Shown here piece by piece: positions 51,139 through 60,271 of a stretch of DNA of 64,000 bases. Each line of letters starts with the position of its first letter. Position 1 is the stretch's first letter. The DNA comes from an uncultured Lachnospiraceae bacterium (GTDB lineage: Bacteria; Bacillota; Clostridia; Lachnospirales; Lachnospiraceae), in contig CAJUBE010000005.1 of NCBI GenBank assembly GCA_910584725.1, positions 1 through 64,000 of the forward strand. Reading direction: 5' to 3'. Below the pieces are notes generated by a model. The model searched no databases and had not been told where the DNA came from. It saw nothing but the letters and a program-made list of their open reading frames with translations. The translations under genes were made by a program, and so were the position numbers.

Positions 51139-52335
51139 ATGATTCAAAAGAAAATAGCTTTAATGAGTACAATCATTTTATGTATGACAGCTTGTCTGGC
51201 GGGTTGCGCCAAAGCGAAAGAGCAGCAGGAAGAGCCGCCGCAGTTGGAGATCGAGCCGATTGAGCCTGAGGAGCAGGAAGAAGAGCCTGTGGTGGAGGAG
51301 GAGCCGGAGGAGGAAGAGCCTGCCTCTCTCGTGATTGAGGAGAGGGTGGAAAAAGAAGGCAAGATCCAGAGTTACCTGACGGGCCAGTGGACGGATGTAG
51401 CGCAGGCGAAGAGAAGACCGATCGCCGTGATGATACCGAACAATGCGCCGGCCCTGCCGCAGTATGGGCTTTCCCGTGCGGGGATTATCTATGAGGCACC
51501 GGTGGAGGGACGTATCACCCGTCTGATGGGCGTGTTTGAAAATTTTGATGATTTGGATCGGATCGGGCCCGTGCGTTCGAGCCGTGACTATTATGTGTAT
51601 CAGGCGATGGGCTATGAGGCCATTTACTGTAACTGGGGATTGGCGGTGCCCTATGTGGAGGAACTGATTAACCGTCCAAATTATTACAATGTCAGCGCGG
51701 CGGTAGTGGGTATCCACAACCCTGCGGACGAGGCGTTCGGCAGACACAAGCGTCCCGGTTATGCGACGGAATTTACAGGGTATCTCTTTATTGACGGTCT
51801 GTTCAAGGCGGTGGACAGACTTGGCTATGACTGGAATTATGACGATAAGTATGTGCCGCCTTTCCTGTTTGCGGCGGATGACGTGAGAGCGGAGTATGCG
51901 GAAAATGAGGATGCGGCCTATGTCTATCCGGGCGGGAAATCCGCCAGCAATTCCGGCGGCTACGGCGCGTATCATCCTTATTTTGAGTACCATGAGGACG
52001 ATCAGCTCTACTACCGCTATCAGGACGGAAAGAAGCAGATCGACGAGCTTACGGGCGACCAGCTCACTGTAAGCAATGTGGCGTTCCAGTATTGCCACGG
52101 AGAAGTCAGGGATGACCACGATTATCTTGCCTTTGGCGTGCACGGGGAAGGCGATGCCATCGTCTTTACAAACGGAAAGGTGATAAAGGGCACGTGGAAA
52201 CGTTTCGACGGAGATTTTACGCCGGCGAAGTTCTATGACGAGGCGGGCGAGGAGATCGTCTTTAACCAGGGCAGCACCTGGATATGCAATATCTGGGATG
52301 AATATGGAGAATTCGTGGAATATGGACAGGAATGA
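51139..52335 (+). CDS. DUF3048 domain-containing lipoprotein (YerB-like)
   Basis: 398 aa. Lipoprotein signal with lipobox CLAGC, a strongly acidic Glu/Pro linker (about residues 30-65), then the DUF3048 fold: RRPIAVMIPNNAPALPQYGLSRAGIIYEAPVEGRITRLMGVFE and the RIGPVRSSRDYYV motif. Members are exported or anchored outside the membrane; Bacillus YerB is the best-known relative, with no firm biochemical role. ATG 51139 follows GAGGGAAAG. It overlaps the next gene by 14 bp, so the three genes to 54793 form an operon. Confidence 0.85.
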   Translation: MIQKKIALMSTIILCMTACLAGCAKAKEQQEEPPQLEIEPIEPEEQEEEPVVEEEPEEEEPASLVIEERVEKEGKIQSYLTGQWTDVAQAKRRPIAVMIPNNAPALPQYGLSRAGIIYEAPVEGRITRLMGVFENFDDLDRIGPVRSSRDYYVYQAMGYEAIYCNWGLAVPYVEELINRPNYYNVSAAVVGIHNPADEAFGRHKRPGYATEFTGYLFIDGLFKAVDRLGYDWNYDDKYVPPFLFAADDVRAEYAENEDAAYVYPGGKSASNSGGYGAYHPYFEYHEDDQLYYRYQDGKKQIDELTGDQLTVSNVAFQYCHGEVRDDHDYLAFGVHGEGDAIVFTNGKVIKGTWKRFDGDFTPAKFYDEAGEEIVFNQGSTWICNIWDEYGEFVEYGQE

Positions 52336-53629
52336 GTGGTATCGAGCCGGTGAGGATATCCGCGACCAGGTACAGCAGGCGGTGGACACAGGCAATTTTA
52401 CGAATCTGGGAAAAAATATCGGCGACACGGTGAATGAAACCATAAACCGCACTATGCAGGAAGTGGGACGCACGGTCGGGACGGTGGGCGAGAGCGTAAA
52501 CCGGGCGGTCAACGATGTGGGAAACGGCATAGGACGCGCGGTGGAGTCCGTGGGAGAGAGCATAAGCCATGCGTCGGGAGGGCTCGGCGGGGCAGGGGGC
52601 TTCGGCGGAAACGGAGGCTGGGGCGCAGGGCATGCGCCCGCAAGCCAATATGCGAATCTGCCGCAGTACCGACGGCCAAATGCCCGCCCGGATACCCGAC
52701 TGTTTCAAAGGACACCGAAAGGTTCTGTATCCGGCGTGGTGTGTATGGGAGCGGGCTACGGCGTGATGGGGATATCGGCGCTTGCGTTGCTCGGCTCCGT
52801 GGGAGAATTGGCTGCTTACTCGGCTTCCGGCGCCTGGGTTCCGGTGGCCGTATCGGGGATTTTTACGGCGGCGGGGCTGTGGCTCGGCTGTCACGGGTCG
52901 AGATTGGCAGGACGTGCGAAGCGTTATAAGAGATACGTCGGCATGGTCAAGGATAAGCTGTACTGCTCCATTCAGGAGATGGCGCAGCGGACGGGAAAGA
53001 GCGAACGCTTCATTGTGAAGGATCTGCGGCAGATGATACATCTCGGTATGTTCAAGCAGGCGCATTTGGATCAGAAGCAGACATGTCTGATTGCCAGCGA
53101 CGAGATGTACGACCGTTATATGCTCACCCAGAAAAATTATGAGGAGGAGCAGAAAAAGCTGGAGATCGAAAAGCTGGCAGACGAGCGCAGGCAGATGGAA
53201 AGGGAGCGTCTGGGCGAGGCGGCGGAAGTGATCGAGGAAGGCAAAGACTATGTGCGTCTGATCAGACAGTGCAACGACGAGATTCCCGGCGAGGAAATGT
53301 CGGACAAGCTGGATCGGCTGGAGCTTCTGGTCACGAGGATTTTCGATCAGGTGGAGAAGGAGCCAGAGCTTGCGGGAGAACTGCGAAAGATGTTGAGCTT
53401 TTATCTACCGACAACGAAAAAGCTTTTGGAGGCGTACCGCGATTTGGACGGGCAGCAGTTGGACTTATCCAATATCGAGCAGACGAAGCGGGAGATTGAG
53501 ACGGCGGTTGACAATATCAACGAGGCATTTGAAAAGTTTCTGGACGAGCTCTTTCGGGAGAAGGCGTGGGATATCCAGTCGGATATTTCCGCCCTACATA
53601 CGATATTGAAACAGGATGGATATCTATAG
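52322..53629 (+). CDS. XpaC-like protein (5-bromo-4-chloroindolyl phosphate hydrolysis family)
   Basis: 435 aa. The N-terminal ~75 residues contain amphipathic repeats (VGRTVGTVGESVNRAVNDVGNGIGRAVESVGES), then a Gly-rich linker, two hydrophobic helices (MGAGYGVMGISALALLGSVGEL and WVPVAVSGIFTAAGLWLG), a predicted winged-helix-like stretch (YCSIQEMAQRTGKSERFIVKDLRQMIHLGMF) and a long coiled coil typical of XpaC. ATG 52322 is favoured; earlier in-frame ATGs lie inside the upstream gene. It is paired with TelA, as in many Firmicutes, where the pair is linked to envelope or toxic-compound stress. Confidence 0.8.
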   Translation: MDRNEWYRAGEDIRDQVQQAVDTGNFTNLGKNIGDTVNETINRTMQEVGRTVGTVGESVNRAVNDVGNGIGRAVESVGESISHASGGLGGAGGFGGNGGWGAGHAPASQYANLPQYRRPNARPDTRLFQRTPKGSVSGVVCMGAGYGVMGISALALLGSVGELAAYSASGAWVPVAVSGIFTAAGLWLGCHGSRLAGRAKRYKRYVGMVKDKLYCSIQEMAQRTGKSERFIVKDLRQMIHLGMFKQAHLDQKQTCLIASDEMYDRYMLTQKNYEEEQKKLEIEKLADERRQMERERLGEAAEVIEEGKDYVRLIRQCNDEIPGEEMSDKLDRLELLVTRIFDQVEKEPELAGELRKMLSFYLPTTKKLLEAYRDLDGQQLDLSNIEQTKREIETAVDNINEAFEKFLDELFREKAWDIQSDISALHTILKQDGYL

Positions 53630-53638
53630 GAGGTAGTT

Positions 53639-54793
53639 ATGAACGAAATTGATGTAATGGAGCAGCAGGCGCCGACTCTGGTGTTTGGGGAAGTGGAAGA
53701 TGCGGTGAAGGATAAGCAGCCTCTGGCGGAAATTCCGCAGGCGGAGGCGCTTAAGAATGATCTGGATGACTCGGTTTTGAGCGACGAGGAGAGACGGCAG
53801 GTGGATGAGTTCGCGAAGCAGATCGACCTGCACAATTCCACGGCGATTTTGCAGTACGGTGTAGGAACCCAGAAAAAGATGGCTGACTTTTCCGGCAGTG
53901 CGCTTGAGAATGTGAAGACGAAGGATCTGGGCGAGGTCGGGGACATGCTCTCCGATGTGGTGACGCAGCTCAAGGGCTTTGACGAGGAGGAGAAGGGATT
54001 CCTCGGCATCTTTAAGAAACCGGCGCAGAAGCTGGAGACCATGAAGGCGAAATACTCCAAAGCGGAGACGAATGTCAATAAAATCTGCGAGGCGTTGGAG
54101 GACAATCAGGTACAGCTCCTCAAGGACATTTCCATTCTGGATAAGATGTACGAGTTGAATCTGACGTACTTTAAAGAGCTTTCCATGTACATACTGGCGG
54201 GCAAAAAGAAGCTTGCCGAGACGAGGGAGACGGAGCTGCCGCAGCTTCTCGCGAAGGCGAAAGCGAGCGGGCTGCCGGAGGACGCGCAGGCGGCAAGGGA
54301 TCTGGAAGCCCTCTGCGACCGTTTTGAGAAAAAACTGCATGATTTGGAGCTGACCAGAATGGTGTCGATTCAGACCGCGCCCCAGATCAGGCTGGTGCAG
54401 AGCAGCGACACGATGATGGTGGAGAAAATCCAGTCTACCATTGTGAATACCATTCCCCTGTGGAAGAGCCAGATGGTGCTTGCGCTGGGCGTAACCCACG
54501 CGGAGCAGGCGGCGAGGGCGCAGCGGGAAGTGTCCGACATGACCAACGAGCTCCTGAAGAAAAACGCGGAGGTGCTTAAGGTTTCCGCTATAGAGAGCGC
54601 AAAGGAGTCGGAGCGCGGTATCATTGACATGGAGACGTTAAAGACTACCAACGCGAACCTGATTTCCACCTTGGACGAGGTGATGAAGATTCAGGCGGAC
54701 GGCAGGGAGAAGAGACGGGTTGCCGAGGAAGAAATGCGCGTGATGGAGAACGAGTTGAAGACGAAGCTGCTGGAGCTCAGTGAGCGAAAGTAA
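53639..54793 (+). CDS. TelA-family toxic anion resistance protein
   Basis: 384 aa, almost entirely helical, no membrane segment. TelA/KlaA family blocks: LLKDISILDKMYELNLTYFKELSMYILAGKKKL and QTAPQIRLVQSSDTMMVEKIQSTIVNTIPLWKSQMVLALG. ATG 53639 follows AGGAGG, 9 bp after the XpaC-like stop. The family is named for plasmid tellurite resistance but is chromosomal in many Firmicutes, where its relatives affect sensitivity to wall-active compounds. Confidence 0.9.
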   Translation: MNEIDVMEQQAPTLVFGEVEDAVKDKQPLAEIPQAEALKNDLDDSVLSDEERRQVDEFAKQIDLHNSTAILQYGVGTQKKMADFSGSALENVKTKDLGEVGDMLSDVVTQLKGFDEEEKGFLGIFKKPAQKLETMKAKYSKAETNVNKICEALEDNQVQLLKDISILDKMYELNLTYFKELSMYILAGKKKLAETRETELPQLLAKAKASGLPEDAQAARDLEALCDRFEKKLHDLELTRMVSIQTAPQIRLVQSSDTMMVEKIQSTIVNTIPLWKSQMVLALGVTHAEQAARAQREVSDMTNELLKKNAEVLKVSAIESAKESERGIIDMETLKTTNANLISTLDEVMKIQADGREKRRVAEEEMRVMENELKTKLLELSERK

Positions 54794-54858
54794 CAGAGGT
54801 AAGAGCGGTCTGCCGGAAGGGGTAGAGCGAGCTTGGACGGAAAAGGCGAAATATAGAT

Positions 54859-55929
54859 ATGAAATGGATGAAATTCAGAATAAAGACGGCCGTGGAGGCG
54901 GAGGATATCATAATCAGCGAGCTCTACGACAGGGGGCTTGAAGGGGCGCAGATTGAGGACAAGGTGCCCCTTTCGCCGTTGGAGAAGGAGCAGATGTTTG
55001 TGGATATTCTGCCGGAGAGCGAAGCGGATGACGGTACGGCGTATCTCAGCTTTTTCGTGGAGGAGAATGCGGATGGTTCTCTCAATCTGAGTGGGGAAGC
55101 GGAGAATACGGATGAGGCTTTCGATTTTGGCGGAGAGTCGGGGAACGGAGGAGCGCCAGGCACAGGGCCGGAGAATGGAACGGCTGCGGACAAGGAGACT
55201 GTGCTTGCAAGAATTGAGGAGGCCTTGGCAGAGGTTCGTCAGTTTATGGAGATTGGGGAAGGGACTGTCACGGTGTCCGAAACCGAGGACATCGACTGGA
55301 TCAACAACTGGAAGCAGTATTTTCATCAATTCTACATAGACGATCTTCTCGTGATTCCCTCATGGGAGACAGTGAAGGAGGAGGATCAAGACAAGAAGAT
55401 TCTCCACATTGACCCGGGCACGGCCTTCGGAACAGGGATGCATGAGACGACGAGGCTCTGCATCGGGCAGATCAAAAAATATGTGACGCCGGAAACAGAA
55501 CTTTTGGATGTGGGGACGGGCAGCGGCATTCTGTCAATCATCGCGCTTATGTACGGCGCAGAACATGCTATCGGTACGGATTTAGACCCATGCGCGGTGG
55601 AGGCTGTGGCGCAGAATAAGAAGGCCAACGGCATCCGTGAGCAGGATATGGAACTGCTGATCGGCAATATCATTACTGAGAAAGAAGTGCAGGATAAAGT
55701 CGGTTATGGGTGTTACGACATTGTTGTGGCAAATATTCTGGCGGACGTGCTTGTGCCGCTGACGCCGGTTATCGTGCCGTGCCTGAAAACGGGCGGTGTC
55801 TATATCACTTCGGGTATTATCGAGGGGAAGGAAACGATAGTGGCGGATGCTATGGAAGCGGCGGGACTTACGGTTCTGGAGGTGAACGCCCTCGGCGAAT
55901 GGCGGTCTGTGACGGCGCGGAAGGGTTGA
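54859..55929 (+). CDS. prmA: Ribosomal protein L11 methyltransferase
   Basis: 356 aa. The C-terminal two thirds are a Rossmann methyltransferase: WEDQD-like lead-in, IDPGTAFGTGMHETTRLC, LLDVGTGSGILSIIALMYGA (SAM loop), DLDPCAVEAVAQN and VANILADVLVPL. The N-terminal ~60 residues match the L11-binding domain. Between them is an unusual ~50-residue Gly/Glu/Asn-rich insertion (SGEAENTDEAFDFGGESGNGG...), which explains why the protein is longer than the usual ~310. It methylates ribosomal protein L11. RsmE follows with a VanZ gene between, an order common in Lachnospiraceae. Confidence 0.92.
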   Translation: MKWMKFRIKTAVEAEDIIISELYDRGLEGAQIEDKVPLSPLEKEQMFVDILPESEADDGTAYLSFFVEENADGSLNLSGEAENTDEAFDFGGESGNGGAPGTGPENGTAADKETVLARIEEALAEVRQFMEIGEGTVTVSETEDIDWINNWKQYFHQFYIDDLLVIPSWETVKEEDQDKKILHIDPGTAFGTGMHETTRLCIGQIKKYVTPETELLDVGTGSGILSIIALMYGAEHAIGTDLDPCAVEAVAQNKKANGIREQDMELLIGNIITEKEVQDKVGYGCYDIVVANILADVLVPLTPVIVPCLKTGGVYITSGIIEGKETIVADAMEAAGLTVLEVNALGEWRSVTARKG

Positions 55930-56045
55930 AACAACACCTTGTTTTGGCGGACATATATGAATGACGCCACTATGGAATGTTGACTGAAAGAGAATATGTC
56001 AGTGGTCTGTTATATGAATAAGGCGCGATATGGATGGGGCGGAAT

Positions 56046-56591
56046 ATGAGGAAGACGGAAGAAAAATTTGGTAGGGTGCTGCTTAGAAATCTGGCCGGAA
56101 TGTTGGCGATTGTATGGATGTGTGTTATTTTCGCTTTTTCCGCCCAGACGAAGGAGGAGTCCGGCGCAGTGAGCGAAAGCTTTACTTACCATATGGTAAG
56201 CTCCACCAGAACCTTTTTTCATTTGGATTTAACCGATGCCCGGGTGAAAGAGATTGCGGACACGATAGAGGGACTTGTGAGAAAGGCGGCTCATATGGCG
56301 GAGTACGGATTCCTGGCGGTTCTCCTTTACATATGGATCGGACAGTGGGAGATGAGTTTCCTGCGGCGCGGCGGAACGGCTGTCGGCGCGACTGCCGTCT
56401 ATGCCGCCACAGATGAGTTCCATCAGCTTTTTGTGGCGGGACGCTCGGGACGGTTTTCGGATGTGTGCATCGACAGCGCAGGCGCTCTTGCAGGGGTGGT
56501 GGTGTTCGCGCTGATCGTGCGGATTGTAGAACGAGTGCGGGCGCGCAGGCTGAAGCGCGAAATGCGCCTGCATCGTGAGCAGGACGCCTGA
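56046..56591 (+). CDS. VanZ-family membrane protein
   Basis: 181 aa. Hydrophobic helices at about residues 15-33, 90-108, 115-130 and 150-172. VanZ motifs are present: FAFSAQTKEESG, RKAAHMAEYGFLAVLLY and DEFHQLFVAGRSGRFSDVCIDSAGALAG. VanZ proteins can raise teicoplanin tolerance, but chromosomal members mostly have unknown roles. ATG 56046 is chosen over ATG 56034 on weak grounds. Confidence 0.85.
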   Translation: MRKTEEKFGRVLLRNLAGMLAIVWMCVIFAFSAQTKEESGAVSESFTYHMVSSTRTFFHLDLTDARVKEIADTIEGLVRKAAHMAEYGFLAVLLYIWIGQWEMSFLRRGGTAVGATAVYAATDEFHQLFVAGRSGRFSDVCIDSAGALAGVVVFALIVRIVERVRARRLKREMRLHREQDA

Positions 56592-56650
56592 GGAATGTGC
56601 AGGGACACGCTCGTCTCAGGGGTGCTTTGGCAAGGAATGGAGATCGGTCA

Positions 56651-57388
56651 ATGTATCAGTTTTTCGTGGAACCTTCACAGATTCAGGATAAAAAAGTGAT
56701 TATTACGGGCGGTGACGTCAATCATATAAAAAATGTGCTGCGGCTGAAAGCGGGCGAGGAGATCGCGGTCAGAAACGGTGTGGACGGAAAGGAATACCGC
56801 TGCGGCATTGAAGAGTTTGCGCAGGATCAGATCATTTGTTCCCTGCGCTTTATCAGGGAAGAGGGGGTGGAGCTGCCCTCCAAAATCTATCTTTTTCAGG
56901 GGATTCCCAAGGCGGATAAGATGGAGTTGATCGTTCAAAAGGCCGTGGAGCTTGGTGTGTTTGAAGTGATTCCGGTGGCCGTGAAGCGCTGTGTGGTGAA
57001 ACTGGACGAGAGGAAGGCGCGGGCGAAGGTGAGCCGATGGCAGGGCATCGCGGAGGCTGCGGCCAAACAGTGCAAAAGAGGAATCATTCCCGTGGTGAGG
57101 GAGACCATGACCATGAAGGAAGCGGTTTCCTATGCGGGCGGGATGGACGTAAGGCTGATTCCCTATGAGCTTGCCGAGGATATGAGCCATACGAAAAGAA
57201 TTATTGAGGCGGTGCGCCCGGGCGAGAGCGTGGCGGTTTTTATCGGGCCGGAGGGCGGTTTCGAGGAGAGCGAGATAGCGGATGCGCTGGCGGCGGGCAT
57301 AGAGCCGATCACTTTGGGAAAAAGAATCCTGCGCACCGAGACGGCGGGGCTTACGGTGCTGTCGTGGCTGATGTACCACTTTGAATAA
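56651..57388 (+). CDS. rsmE: 16S rRNA (uracil-1498-N3)-methyltransferase
   Basis: 245 aa SPOUT-type enzyme. Family blocks: HIKNVLRLKAGEEIAVRNG in the N-terminal PUA-like domain, and the knotted SAM site VFIGPEGGFEESEIADA and ITLGKRILRTETAGL. ATG 56651 follows GGAGATCGG; the frame from 56597 is rejected. It sits in the usual prmA-rsmE neighbourhood. Confidence 0.93.
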   Translation: MYQFFVEPSQIQDKKVIITGGDVNHIKNVLRLKAGEEIAVRNGVDGKEYRCGIEEFAQDQIICSLRFIREEGVELPSKIYLFQGIPKADKMELIVQKAVELGVFEVIPVAVKRCVVKLDERKARAKVSRWQGIAEAAAKQCKRGIIPVVRETMTMKEAVSYAGGMDVRLIPYELAEDMSHTKRIIEAVRPGESVAVFIGPEGGFEESEIADALAAGIEPITLGKRILRTETAGLTVLSWLMYHFE

Positions 57389-57442
57389 TATGACATAAAG
57401 TAAACTATGTAGTTTTATTATTTGCAGGAAGGAAAAACGGCA

Positions 57443-58597
57443 ATGGAAGTATATCTGGATAATTCCGCGACGACCGCCTGTTTTGAGGACGCCGCGCAGT
57501 TGATGCACAGGATTTTGTGCGAAGATTATGGAAATCCTTCCAGCCTGCACCATAAAGGAGTGGAGGCGGAAGCCTACTTAAGATACGCGAACGAGATATT
57601 TTCAAAAATTTTGAAAGTAAGCGAGAAAGAGATTTTCTTTACCTCCTGCGGAACGGAGTCGGATAATATCGCGCTGGTCGGCGCGGCGATGGCAAACCAC
57701 AGAACGGGCCGCCATCTGATTACCACAAGGATCGAGCATCCGGCGGTGCTGCAGCCCATGGCTTATCTGGAAAAGCAGGGCTTTGAGGTGACATATCTTT
57801 CCGTTGACAGACAGGGAAGGATTTCTCTGGAGGAGCTGGAGCAGGCTGTCAGGGCGGACACGATACTGGTCTCCATCATGCACACGAACAATGAGATCGG
57901 AAGTATACAGCCCATTGCGGAAGCGGGCGCGCTCATCAAGAGAAGGAACCCGAATACGCTTTTCCATGTGGATGCGGTGCAGGGCTTCGGCAAGGCGCGA
58001 ATCTACCCCGGGAAAATGCACATTGATATGCTGAGCGCCAGCGGCCATAAGATTCACGGGCCCAAGGGCATCGGTCTGCTCTATATGAGGGAGGGTGCAA
58101 AGGTCAGCCCCATTATGTACGGCGGCGGCCAGCAGCGCGGCCTGCGCTCGGGGACGGAAAACCTGCCCGGCATTGCGGGTTTCGCCAAGGCGGCGGAGCT
58201 GGTGTATCAGGATCTGGAGCAGGATGTGGACAGAATGTACAGCCTGCGGGAGATGCTGATTAATGGAGTCAAAAATATAGAAGATATTGTGATTAACGGC
58301 TGCCCCGGCAGGGAGGGCGCGCCCCATGTGGTGAGTGTTTCATTCCGGGGTATCCGCAGCGAGGTGCTTTTGCATGCGCTGGAAGAGCGGGGGATCTATG
58401 TTTCTGCCGGGAGCGCCTGCGCGGCGCATAAACCGCAGCCCTCGGCCACATTGCGGGCAATCGGTGTAGAGAAGGAGCTTCTGGGCTCCACGATTCGGTT
58501 CAGCCTCTCGGGCTTTACGACAGAGGAGGAGATTGCATACGCCTGTCAGAACCTGGAGGAGATTGTGCCGAAACTGAGACGGTATACAAGGCACTGA
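57443..58597 (+). CDS. Cysteine desulfurase (NifS/IscS-like)
   Basis: 384 aa PLP enzyme releasing sulfur from cysteine. The PLP Lys is in SASGHKIHGPKGIG, the active Cys in VSAGSACAAHKP, and the cofactor His in IEHPAVL. ATG 57443 follows GGAAGG. The next gene is thiI, so this enzyme most likely supplies persulfide sulfur for 4-thiouridine formation (the NifZ-ThiI pairing known from Bacillus) rather than general Fe-S assembly. No iscU is adjacent. Confidence 0.9.
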   Translation: MEVYLDNSATTACFEDAAQLMHRILCEDYGNPSSLHHKGVEAEAYLRYANEIFSKILKVSEKEIFFTSCGTESDNIALVGAAMANHRTGRHLITTRIEHPAVLQPMAYLEKQGFEVTYLSVDRQGRISLEELEQAVRADTILVSIMHTNNEIGSIQPIAEAGALIKRRNPNTLFHVDAVQGFGKARIYPGKMHIDMLSASGHKIHGPKGIGLLYMREGAKVSPIMYGGGQQRGLRSGTENLPGIAGFAKAAELVYQDLEQDVDRMYSLREMLINGVKNIEDIVINGCPGREGAPHVVSVSFRGIRSEVLLHALEERGIYVSAGSACAAHKPQPSATLRAIGVEKELLGSTIRFSLSGFTTEEEIAYACQNLEEIVPKLRRYTRH

Positions 58598-58707
58598 ACG
58601 GGCCTGGCTTTGCGGGGAGCGTTGCAAAGTCTGTGTGCGCGGGGCAGAATAGGGAATTTCCCGTTCTGCCCGCATTTCATGAGAAAACGCTTCGGAATGG
58701 AGAGAAT

Positions 58708-59889
58708 ATGTACAAGTCATTTCTGATTAAATACGCGGAGATTGGCGTGAAAGGAAAAAATCGCTACCTGTTTGAAGAGGCGCTGGTGAAACAGATCAAG
58801 TACGCGCTGAAAAAGGCGGAGGGCGAGTTTTTGGTGCGCCGGACGGACGGCCGCATCTATGTGGACGCGCAGTCCGATTTTGACTTTGACGAAGTGGTGG
58901 AGAGCCTGAAAAAAGTGTTTGGCATTTCCGGCATTTGTCCGGTGGTTCATGTGGAGGATGAGGGCTTTGAGAAGCTTTGTCAGGATGTGGTGCGCTATAT
59001 TGGCGACGTGTATCCGGACAGGAACAAAAGCTTTAAGGTGGCAGCAAGGCGTGCACGCAAAAACTATCCGCTTAATTCCATGCAGCTCAATGAAGAGCTG
59101 GGCGGCGTGATTCTGGACGCTTACCCGGAAATGCATGTGGACGTGCACAAACCGGACATCCTTCTGCATGTGGAAATCCGGGACAAGATATACCTCTATT
59201 CAGAAATCATACCCGGCCCCGGCGGTATGCCCGTGGGGACGGGCGGCAAGGCGATGCTTCTTCTGTCCGGCGGCATCGATTCTCCGGTGGCCGGCTGGAT
59301 GATTGCCAAGCGAGGGGTGAAGATCGACGCCGTGTACTTTCATGCGCCGCCGTACACAAGCGAGCGGGCGAAGCAGAAGGTGGTGGATCTGGCGAAAAAG
59401 GTGGCGGCATATGCGGGACCTGTCTGGCTGCATGTGATTAATTTCACGGATATCCAGCTCTATATTTATGACAAGTGTCCCCACGACGAGCTGACCATTA
59501 TCATGCGTCGCTATATGATGCGCATTGCGGAGCACATTGCGAGGGAGACGGAGTGTCTGGGGCTTATTACAGGTGAGAGCATCGGACAGGTGGCCTCGCA
59601 GACCATGGCGAGTCTGGCGGCAACGAACGAGGTGTGCACCATGCCCGTCTACAGGCCGCTAATCGGTTTTGACAAGATGGAAATTGTGGATATCGCGGAA
59701 AGAATAGACAGTTATGAGACTTCCATTCTGCCCTACGAGGACTGCTGCACCATATTTGTGGCCAAGCATCCCGTGACGAAGCCGAATCTGAATATCATCA
59801 AGCGGCACGAGCAGAATCTGCAGGGGGGGATTGAGGAGCTGGTGGAGAAAGCGCTGGCGACGGACGAGGTGATTGTGGTGCAGGCGTGA
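58708..59889 (+). CDS. thiI: tRNA 4-thiouridine synthase ThiI (no rhodanese domain)
   Basis: 393 aa. An N-terminal ferredoxin-like/THUMP region (IKYAEIGVKGKNRYLFEEAL ... VARRARKNYPLNSMQLNEELGGVIL-type block; start KAARRARK near residue 110) precedes the PP-loop ATPase MLLLSGGIDSPVAGWMIAKRGVKI and ITGESIGQVASQTMASL. The length shows that the C-terminal rhodanese domain of enterobacterial ThiI is missing, as in Bacillus, so sulfur must come directly from the adjacent desulfurase. ATG 58708 follows GGAGAG. Confidence 0.93.
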   Translation: MYKSFLIKYAEIGVKGKNRYLFEEALVKQIKYALKKAEGEFLVRRTDGRIYVDAQSDFDFDEVVESLKKVFGISGICPVVHVEDEGFEKLCQDVVRYIGDVYPDRNKSFKVAARRARKNYPLNSMQLNEELGGVILDAYPEMHVDVHKPDILLHVEIRDKIYLYSEIIPGPGGMPVGTGGKAMLLLSGGIDSPVAGWMIAKRGVKIDAVYFHAPPYTSERAKQKVVDLAKKVAAYAGPVWLHVINFTDIQLYIYDKCPHDELTIIMRRYMMRIAEHIARETECLGLITGESIGQVASQTMASLAATNEVCTMPVYRPLIGFDKMEIVDIAERIDSYETSILPYEDCCTIFVAKHPVTKPNLNIIKRHEQNLQGGIEELVEKALATDEVIVVQA

Positions 59890-59927
59890 AAACAGTAAGA
59901 AGGGACATCGTGATTGTACATTGACAT

Positions 59928-59933
59928 TATAAT
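59928..59933 (+). promoter_or_regulatory. -10 element of the putative toxin mRNA
   Basis: Perfect TATAAT 35 bp after thiI. The expected -35 position is poor. The transcript would have a ~120-nt structured leader, including a 12-bp hairpin CCAAAGTCATGC / GCATGACCTTGG at 60017-60042. Confidence 0.5.
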
Positions 59934-60060
59934 ATGTTTGCCGGGGCAGCCGGGGGACGTGCTCTCACCTGATCCGAGTTCTGCGGAAGGGGTGATTATT
60001 CCCGCGAGCAACGAGCCAAAGTCATGCTTGCATGACCTTGGCGACTGCCGCGAGGGCGAA

Positions 60061-60165
60061 ATGCTCCGTAGGGGTATTTCGCTGAGTACATATGAAGAAA
60101 TGCAGATTATACTTACTATTGCATTATTGGTAGTTGCAATTCTGAATTTGAAAAATAAGAAATAG
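60061..60165 (+). CDS. Small hydrophobic peptide, putative type I toxin (holin-like toxin family)
   Basis: 34 codons. LSTYEEMQIILTIALLVVAILNLKNKK matches the pattern of the Firmicutes holin-like (TxpA/Fst-type) toxins: a polar STYE lead-in, one membrane helix and a lysine-rich tail. The start ATG 60061 follows GAGGG but lies inside a 7-bp stem, GCGAAAT (60056-60062) / ATTTCGC (60076-60082), which should block ribosome access. The stop codon is inside the stem of a terminator for an opposing RNA (60150-60265). Such peptides insert into the membrane and depolarise it when not silenced. Confidence 0.6.
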   Translation: MLRRGISLSTYEEMQIILTIALLVVAILNLKNKK

Positions 60166-60265
60166 CCGTCCTGATCTTTGGCAAGAGCTGACGGCTATTT
60201 CTTAATAGTTCTAAGTTTTATTCGCCGGGTCGGGTGACCTGCACTCACCTTCCGGCTGTCCTGTT
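60150..60265 (-). ncRNA. Putative antisense RNA antitoxin
   Basis: Driven by a strong minus-strand promoter (60272-60301) and ending at a perfect 12-bp hairpin GAAATAGCCGTC / GACGGCTATTTC (60159-60201), followed on the minus strand by TTATTTTT. It overlaps the toxin stop codon and 3' untranslated region, the tail-to-tail layout of txpA/RatA-type systems. Size and ends are inferred. Confidence 0.55.
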
Positions 60266-60271
60266 AAGCAT

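Noticed and set aside
51178..52563. 461-codon minus-strand frame opposite the DUF3048 gene
   Set aside because: Low-complexity Arg/Leu/His composition, no ribosome-binding site, and a convincing lipoprotein gene on the other strand.
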